From assembly GCA_002304345.1 (NCBI GenBank), contig NEUU01000031.1, positions 1 through 35,738 on the forward strand: DNA of 35,738 nt. Direction: 5' to 3'. This stretch comes from Verrucomicrobia bacterium Tous-C9LFEB. Lineage in GTDB: Bacteria; Verrucomicrobiota; Verrucomicrobiia; Methylacidiphilales; UBA1321. How positions within the stretch are numbered: position 1 is the stretch's first letter; each line of letters begins with the position of its first letter. The translations under genes and the position numbers were made by a program. The notes beneath the pieces were generated by a model that saw only the letters and a list, made by a program, of their open reading frames with translations, did no database searches and was not told the origin of the DNA. Positions 32,558-35,738 of this stretch are shown piece after piece.

Positions 32558-32912
32558 GGGGGTGATTCTCCCATTGACGACGGAGGGGGTAAACAGCAAA
32601 GGCGGAAGGAGATCTAAATAATTAGATCTATGATCGAGAAAAGAAAGATCGAAAAATCATGAAAAATTTCAAATGGGAAATTCCGGATTGCGGAGGTGGA
32701 ATGAACACGCCCGGTGCGATGCAATCGCGCCCTACAAAAAGACATTCCGTTCGCACGATCCATCACAACAAGGGACATGATTCACGGGTGTCGCCCTGAG
32801 TTTCATGGCCGGAAACGAACGCTGCGGAGTTCGAAAAGACACCGCTCCTTCCACCCGATCCTTCGCTCTGCTCAGGATGACGGAATCTGAAAGCGACGGT
32901 CTTTTAACGGCC
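32558..32912. other. Intergenic region between the two cassettes
   Basis: Besides the candidate operator it contains GCGATGCAATCGCGCCCTAC (32715-32734) plus AAAAAGACATTC, a half of the palindrome at 35555-35593, and a single terminal arm GATCCTTCGCTCTGCTCAGG (32859-32878) of the inverted-repeat element. No gene seen. Confidence 0.6.
32611..32645. promoter_or_regulatory. Candidate operator upstream of cassette B
   Basis: GATCTA-AATAAT-TAGATC is a perfect 6-bp inverted repeat, followed by TATGATCGAGAAAAGAA. A closely similar string, TTGGATCTATGATAGAAAAA, stands at 34623-34642 in front of cassette A and of the IclR gene. The shared core is GATCTATGAT followed by A-rich sequence. A regulator site is likely, but not proven. 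Confidence 0.5.
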
Positions 32913-33539
32913 CTAATCCGAGAGGCGGTAGGAGAAGGTGATGGTGACCGGTTTTTCGGCTTCGACCTGGAGGGTTTGGTTGGCGCGGGAGTTGTGCCAG
33001 ACGCGCAGGGCTTTCTCGCCATCGACGGCGTTGCCGGTGACAATTTTGGCGCGGTTGCGGTCGTCGATGGGGGGGAGACCATCGGTGCTGTTGTTGATGG
33101 TCCAGTCGTCGGGTTTGCCGCTGGCGTCGGAGGCTTCGAAGCTGGGGTTCTTGAGGGTGGCGCCTTCGACTTTGATGTCGTCGTAGGCGATGAAGACAGG
33201 GGTGAGCTCCTTGGAGCTGGAACTGACGCGGGAGTAGGTGCCGAGGAGCGAGAGGGCGACGCGACCAGTCTTGTGGGGAACGAAGGTGATGGAGGCTTGC
33301 TTCCAGCCGGCGTTGGCGGGGAACTCGACGATCATGTGTTTGGCAGGATCGGTGCCGGCCCAATTGGCGGCCGTGGCTTTACCCCCTTCGGAGACGTTGT
33401 CGACATCGAGATCGACTTGATCGGCGGACCAACTTCCGATGATCTCGACACGCGCGGTGCGGACGGGGGGGGCGGCGTGTAGCGTGGCGAGAGTGAAGAG
33501 CGTGAGAAGGACAATCAAAGAATGATGAAGTGTCTTCAT
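32913..33539 (-). CDS. Exported beta-rich protein, second member of duplicated cassette (copy A)
   Basis: A 208-residue protein with a signal peptide (HSLIVLLTLFTLATLHAA, cleavage near residue 23) and the same beta-sandwich-like plan as 31114-31728. Shared segments in order: RTARVEI, DNVSEGGKATAANWAGTDPAKHM (pieces), GWKQASITF, IAYDDIKVEG, RVWHNSRANQTLQVEAEKPVTITFSYRL (pieces). Similarity to copy B is about half of all residues by eye. The position after a PEP-CTERM gene, as in copy B, makes it the partner of 33753-34559, though 213 bases with a small inverted-repeat element separate them. Confidence 0.78.
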   Translation of the reverse strand: MKTLHHSLIVLLTLFTLATLHAAPPVRTARVEIIGSWSADQVDLDVDNVSEGGKATAANWAGTDPAKHMIVEFPANAGWKQASITFVPHKTGRVALSLLGTYSRVSSSSKELTPVFIAYDDIKVEGATLKNPSFEASDASGKPDDWTINNSTDGLPPIDDRNRAKIVTGNAVDGEKALRVWHNSRANQTLQVEAEKPVTITFSYRLSD

Positions 33540-33608
33540 GTCAGAGAGTATACGCCATGGGGAGCGGCTGGCGAGTTTGTTGTGAGTCCGAGGAAATCGT
33601 GAACAGGC

Positions 33609-33737
33609 TCTAATTAGCCTTCAAGATTAGACGCATCTGCGAGTTCTTTTCAGTATTGGCTTCGTATCTCCCCAGTTACAGATCCAATCGGGATATGCGC
33701 TTTCGTCGCGCCTTGCCAATCCTGAAGGCTAATTAGA
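33609..33737. mobile_element. 129-bp element with 15-bp terminal inverted repeats
   Basis: TCTAATTAGCCTTCA (33609-33623) and TGAAGGCTAATTAGA (33723-33737) are perfect inverted copies, and similarity continues inward with few mismatches (GATT / AATC). It has no coding frame. It sits between the PEP-CTERM gene and its partner in cassette A, and is absent from the equivalent 11-base gap in cassette B. Confidence 0.7.
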
Positions 33738-33752
33738 ATAAGAACCGATCCA

Positions 33753-34559
33753 CTAGGAATAACGAGAGGCTCGATGGCGGAGGCTGAGACCGAGGACGGC
33801 GATGCCGAGTCCGATGAGGGCGTAGGTGGTGGGCTCGGGAACGATCTGGAGGGTGTCGAGACGGACGACGGCGGTGCCGGTGTCGACGGCGTAGAAGCCG
33901 ATGCCGGTGAGCAGATTGGAGGTAAGATCGGTGGCCATCTGGGTGCCGAGAGACATGGTGGCATTGCCGGGATCGAGGGTAAAGGAGGTCCAGTTGGCGG
34001 CCGTGGTGGAGAAGTTCAGGCCGTAGGTATTGGTGACGATGTTGGCGTCCTTGAAGGTGGCGGCGGATGAAACGGTGTTGGTGCTGATGTTGGAAAAAGT
34101 GGTGGAGGAGGCATACCAGAAGCCGTCGACCTGAACGAGCAGCCGTATTTTGGATTGGGTATTGTTATTGCCCATGACCCAGTTGATGGAGGTGCCATTG
34201 GCGACGGAGATGCCGCTGCCGAGAGAGGTCACGCTGCCGAAGACACCGGTGGTGGAGTTATTGGTGACGAAGGCCAGGAATCCGTACCCGGCGCTGGACG
34301 GATTGCTCAGGCCGTTGGTGATGGCGGAGTAATCGCCGGAGAAGGTGGACAAGGTCGTTTGATTGACAATGCTGGTGGATTGGGTCGAGGTGGCGAAGTA
34401 GGTTGACCAACCGACGCTGCCTGAGTTGGTGTTGCTGGAGGAGCCGTTGACATTGGTGAAATTCTGCAGATAGAGCTGGGCGGGCAGGGGGAGCGAGGTG
34501 AGCAGAAGCACAGCCAGAAAAAGAGGCGCGAGCGCGAGGAAGCGAGTCGTGGCTTTCAT
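33753..34559 (-). CDS. PEP-CTERM sorting-domain protein, cassette copy A
   Basis: A 268-residue exported protein: signal peptide (LALAPLFLAVLLLTSLPLPAQ, cleavage near residue 28), a Ser/Thr/Asn-rich beta body and the tail IVPEPTTYALIGLGIAVLGL then SLRHRASRYS. It is paralogous to the copy at 31739-32557 throughout, including the VVRLDTLQIVPEP junction. The IclR regulator begins 84 bases away on the other strand, and the space between holds the putative operator. It probably goes to the cell envelope or extracellular matrix. No exosortase is present nearby. Confidence 0.88.
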   Translation of the reverse strand: MKATTRFLALAPLFLAVLLLTSLPLPAQLYLQNFTNVNGSSSNTNSGSVGWSTYFATSTQSTSIVNQTTLSTFSGDYSAITNGLSNPSSAGYGFLAFVTNNSTTGVFGSVTSLGSGISVANGTSINWVMGNNNTQSKIRLLVQVDGFWYASSTTFSNISTNTVSSAATFKDANIVTNTYGLNFSTTAANWTSFTLDPGNATMSLGTQMATDLTSNLLTGIGFYAVDTGTAVVRLDTLQIVPEPTTYALIGLGIAVLGLSLRHRASRYS

Positions 34560-34619
34560 GGTGCTATTATCGCATTACCGATTCGTGAGGGGAACGAGAA
34601 AGGGATGGACGAGGGTGAA

Positions 34620-34643
34620 TATTTGGATCTATGATAGAAAAAT
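34620..34643. promoter_or_regulatory. Candidate operator between cassette A and the IclR gene
   Basis: TATTTGGATCTATGATAGAA with A-rich continuation runs up to the IclR ATG. GATCTATGAT is shared with the site upstream of cassette B (32623-32634), which is why I regard it as a regulator-binding site. It overlaps the IclR leader, allowing autoregulation. Confidence 0.5.
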
Positions 34644-35405
34644 ATGCCGGGAAATGCTCATATTCAGACGCTTCAACGCGGGGTTCGCATCCTGTATGCG
34701 GTGGCAGGGGTGGAGGATGGTTTGACGCCAAACCAGATCGCTTCGGTGATTCAGGTGAAGCCGGCCACCGTGTATAAATTCATCCGCACGTTGGAGGCGG
34801 AGCATTTGTTGGTGCGGCGGAAGAGTCCATTGCGCTACGTGCTGGGCCACGCGATCACGGAGTTGAAAACGCTGGATGATCAGCGGCATTTGCTGACGGT
34901 TTCGGGCAAGGTATTGATCCGGACGTATGCGAAATTGCCGGAGGCGAATTTCGCGCTGATCGAGCATGAGCCGCCGTACACGTATCAGCGGTTTTGTGTG
35001 GAGGCGCAGCGGCCGGGGGTGCTGGTGCGGCGGCGGGAATTTCAACAGGCGCCGTATACGAAGGCGAGTTCGCTGTTGTTCCTGGCGTACAGTCATCCGG
35101 ATGAGGTGGAGAATTATTTCCGGACGTTCCCGTTTGAACTGCATGGGAAGCCGTCGTGGAAATCGATGGCGCGATTGAACGAATTTCTGGCGGGTGTGCG
35201 GCGCACGCGGATTTCATTGCCGGATTTTCCGGAGAGTGCTTTTGGCGGGAGTGTCTATCGGCTGGCGGTGCCAATTTTCTCGCGCGGCGGCGAGGTGATC
35301 GCGGCGATCGGTGGTTACCAAATGACGGAGGAGCCGATGCGAACACGCAAGATGTTGCTGCGCTTGTGCCAGGAAGCGGCACAGGAAATCATGGATAGTT
35401 TGTAG
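34644..35405 (+). CDS. IclR-family transcriptional regulator
   Basis: A 253-residue regulator. The N-terminal winged helix is clear: QTLQRGVRILYAVAGVEDGLTPNQIASVIQVKPATVYKFIRTLEAEHLLVRR (in parts, residues 8-58), typical of IclR. The C-terminal part is the effector-binding (GAF-like) domain, with YTKASSLLFLAYS and RLAVPIFSRGGEVIAAIGGYQM as family-like core strands. Such proteins usually control small-molecule catabolism; here the divergent position to two PEP-CTERM cassettes and a shared upstream motif suggest that it regulates them. The effector is unknown. No strong ribosome site is visible and the leader is short. Confidence 0.88.
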   Translation: MPGNAHIQTLQRGVRILYAVAGVEDGLTPNQIASVIQVKPATVYKFIRTLEAEHLLVRRKSPLRYVLGHAITELKTLDDQRHLLTVSGKVLIRTYAKLPEANFALIEHEPPYTYQRFCVEAQRPGVLVRRREFQQAPYTKASSLLFLAYSHPDEVENYFRTFPFELHGKPSWKSMARLNEFLAGVRRTRISLPDFPESAFGGSVYRLAVPIFSRGGEVIAAIGGYQMTEEPMRTRKMLLRLCQEAAQEIMDSL

Positions 35406-35738
35406 GCGTAGGGGAGAGGAAGGATTTCCAATTTCAGATTGGATTTTCACACCCCACCCCGGCGTTCCCGCTCATCCTTGCGATTCGACTTTTTACCTTA
35501 ACAGGCCCTAGCGGATCTTGTCTCGCGATGTGATGGGTTGTGCGAGCAGAATGTCTTTTTGTAGGGCGCGATTGCATCGCGCCCTACAAAAAGGCACTCG
35601 CAACCCTCATTTCATCTGACACGCTCCACTAGCAGCCTGCTAGAGCGTTTTAAGAATTACTGTAGCCGTTACGAATGTCATCGGTTTTCTGTAGGGCGGG
35701 ACGGTGTCCCGCCATGGCGCTTCACCGAAGCGCCCTAC
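35406..35738. repeat. Repeat region at the window end
   Basis: No gene is seen. It contains AATTTCAGATTGGATTTTCA (35430-35449), a large imperfect palindrome (35527-35616) centred on TGTAGGGCGCGAT-TGC-ATCGCGCCCTACA (35560-35588), a CTAGCAG/CTGCTAG palindrome (35628-35645) and the start of a nested palindrome (35690-35738) with GGCGGGACGGTGTCCCGCC and GGCGCTTCACCGAAGCGCC; it is cut by the window edge. Confidence 0.75.

Overview
The window looks like chromosomal DNA of a GC-rich member of the Verrucomicrobiota; an Opitutales-like lineage is a guess. The evidence is four proteins at 31.1-34.6 kb and one at 22.1-22.8 kb, three of which carry C-terminal PEP-CTERM sorting tails, an IclR-type regulator, a gatCAB operon, and an unusually dense load of short palindromic repeats. 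No rRNA gene or taxonomic marker is present.

Layout. 1-664 is repeat-bearing non-coding DNA. 665-6551 holds housekeeping genes: transketolase (tkt), a TRIC-type membrane protein, tRNA-Arg(CCG), a leftward fabI - HAD phosphatase - TIM-barrel operon, and a DCC-family thiol oxidoreductase. 6643-22062 is one rightward block with the order of Mu-like late genes: two small proteins, a DUF2730-like membrane/coiled-coil protein, a small winged-helix protein, gp27-like packaging protein, large terminase, gp29-like portal, gpI-like protease, decoration-like protein, major capsid protein, gp36- and gp37-like connectors, two small structural proteins, a secreted GH43-like/tail-fibre protein, a baseplate-hub-like protein and two Cys-rich proteins. 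I see no integrase, transposase, repressor, replication gene, endolysin, tail sheath, tail tube or tape measure. 22055-30735 returns to host functions: a PEP-CTERM protein, gatC/gatA/gatB, a BON-like protein, ilvD and a GT-C glycosyltransferase. 31114-35405 holds two tandem copies of a two-gene secreted-protein cassette (PEP-CTERM protein plus small exported beta-rich protein), all leftward, facing a divergent IclR regulator. 35406-35738 is again repeats.

How it may work. The phage-like block can encode a DNA-filled capsid (portal, terminase with ATPase and nuclease motifs, protease, capsid) and a simple adhesion end, but nothing for independent replication, integration or lysis. Host-type palindromic repeats sit in nearly every gap of the block and inside at least five of its genes, in frame, while the reading frames stay open. 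That pattern fits a long-resident element under selection (domesticated or gene-transfer-agent-like), although a recently isolated fragment or a satellite is also possible.

The second notable theme is the repeat population itself: several families of nested palindromes, a small element with 32-bp perfect terminal inverted repeats, and AT-rich hairpins at both junctions of gatCAB. All family assignments are from reading the sequence; no database search was possible.
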